From NCBI GenBank assembly GCA_030598065.1, contig JAUVQR010000066.1:1-7362 (forward strand): a stretch of 7,362 nucleotides of DNA, read 5' to 3'. The notes beneath the pieces are model-generated. The model ran no database searches and was not told where the DNA came from. It worked only from the letters and a program-made list of their open reading frames with translations. Shown piece by piece: positions 7,087-7,362 of this stretch. Every line of letters starts with the position of its first letter. Position 1 is the stretch's first letter. Position numbers and translations under genes: made by a program. Origin of the DNA: Planctomycetota bacterium (lineage in GTDB: Bacteria; Planctomycetota; Brocadiia; Brocadiales; Bathyanammoxibiaceae).

Positions 7087-7362
7087 TTAAGGATTAAAAC
7101 CTACAAGAACAACAACGCCGGCGGCAACTACGAGAACTCCCGTAAGGTACAGCGCCACCTTGAACGTGGACTTGGTGGAGGGAGCGGTATTAAAATCCAG
7201 AAATATCGCCCAGACGCCGTTCAGCCCGTGGTAAACAAGGGCCGCCAGCAGGAGGACATAGAATGACGTCCAGCACGGAGAGACGATGCGCGCGACAACG
7301 TGGTCGTAGACCGGGGGGCCGCTGCCGTTATGCAGCGTAACGAAGTGAACGATAACGCCGGC
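7087..7362 (-). CDS. sdhD: Succinate dehydrogenase membrane anchor subunit SdhD (partial, N-terminus off window)
   Basis: On the minus strand the frame is open from the right edge to a TAA at 7089-7087, giving the last 91 residues of a protein whose start is missing. The fragment begins with VIVHFVTLHN, the end of a first membrane helix. It continues through a polar loop with a YDHVVARIVSPCW segment to a second helix ending in LVYHGLNGVWAIFLDF (His at fragment residue 45), and then a third hydrophobic stretch, TFKVALYLTGVLVVAAGVVV. The H-G-L-N-G pattern followed by an acidic residue is typical of succinate dehydrogenase membrane subunits and resembles the second helix of the neighbouring SdhC (HLLNGLR), so the two look paralogous. 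Histidines at fragment positions 6 (end of helix 1) and 45 (helix 2) are candidate heme ligands. It is the first visible gene of the operon; the promoter and any upstream genes lie beyond the right edge. Confidence 0.85.
   Translation of the reverse strand, partial: AGVIVHFVTLHNGSGPPVYDHVVARIVSPCWTSFYVLLLAALVYHGLNGVWAIFLDFNTAPSTKSTFKVALYLTGVLVVAAGVVVLVGFNP

Noticed and set aside
4240..7362. Naming the complex fumarate reductase rather than succinate dehydrogenase
   Set aside because: Sequence motifs of the two overlap and direction cannot be read from the window. Separate SdhC and SdhD subunits with probable heme histidines favour the succinate dehydrogenase name, without excluding reverse operation.

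Overview
The window is a moderately GC-rich stretch of bacterial chromosome holding conserved central-metabolism genes. It looks like housekeeping DNA. I see no transposase, integrase, phage gene, CRISPR array, tRNA or rRNA. The phylum cannot be fixed from the sequence alone. Hints are a pyruvate phosphate dikinase enlarged by a charged helical insertion, a succinate dehydrogenase with two membrane subunits that look di-heme, and a palindromic intergenic element. These would suit a deep-branching, environmental, Gram-negative-type bacterium, but that placement is inference.

Layout, left to right. Bases 1-983 (minus) carry the N-terminal 327 residues of purH, the last two steps of IMP synthesis; its 3' end lies beyond the left edge. 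Bases 984-1342 are a divergent intergenic region with a near-consensus sigma-70 type promoter facing purH and a weaker candidate facing the next gene. Bases 1343-4111 (plus) encode a complete pyruvate, phosphate dikinase (ppdK). Bases 4112-4239 separate two convergent genes and contain a compact set of nested inverted repeats (4155-4223), either a REP/MITE-like element or a two-way transcription barrier. From 4240 to the right edge, all on the minus strand, is a succinate dehydrogenase operon read as sdhD (partial, 5' end off the window), sdhC, sdhA, sdhB. Its genes are separated by 6, 12 and 0 bases.

How the genes fit together. PPDK interconverts pyruvate and phosphoenolpyruvate, and the SDH complex interconverts succinate and fumarate while exchanging electrons with membrane quinone. 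Both sit at the junction of the TCA cycle with gluconeogenesis, and both reactions can run either way, so the pair suits oxidative or reductive carbon flow. The window does not say which direction is used. PurH is a purine-synthesis enzyme with its own promoter and is probably only a neighbour.

The most unusual detail is in SdhB. Its second cysteine group reads C-x5-C-Q-C-C-P, one residue shorter than the usual C-x5-C-x3-C-P and with an extra cysteine. Other points of interest are the PPDK insertion, four candidate heme-ligand histidines in SdhC/SdhD, and the intergenic palindromic element. I found no convincing previously undescribed system.
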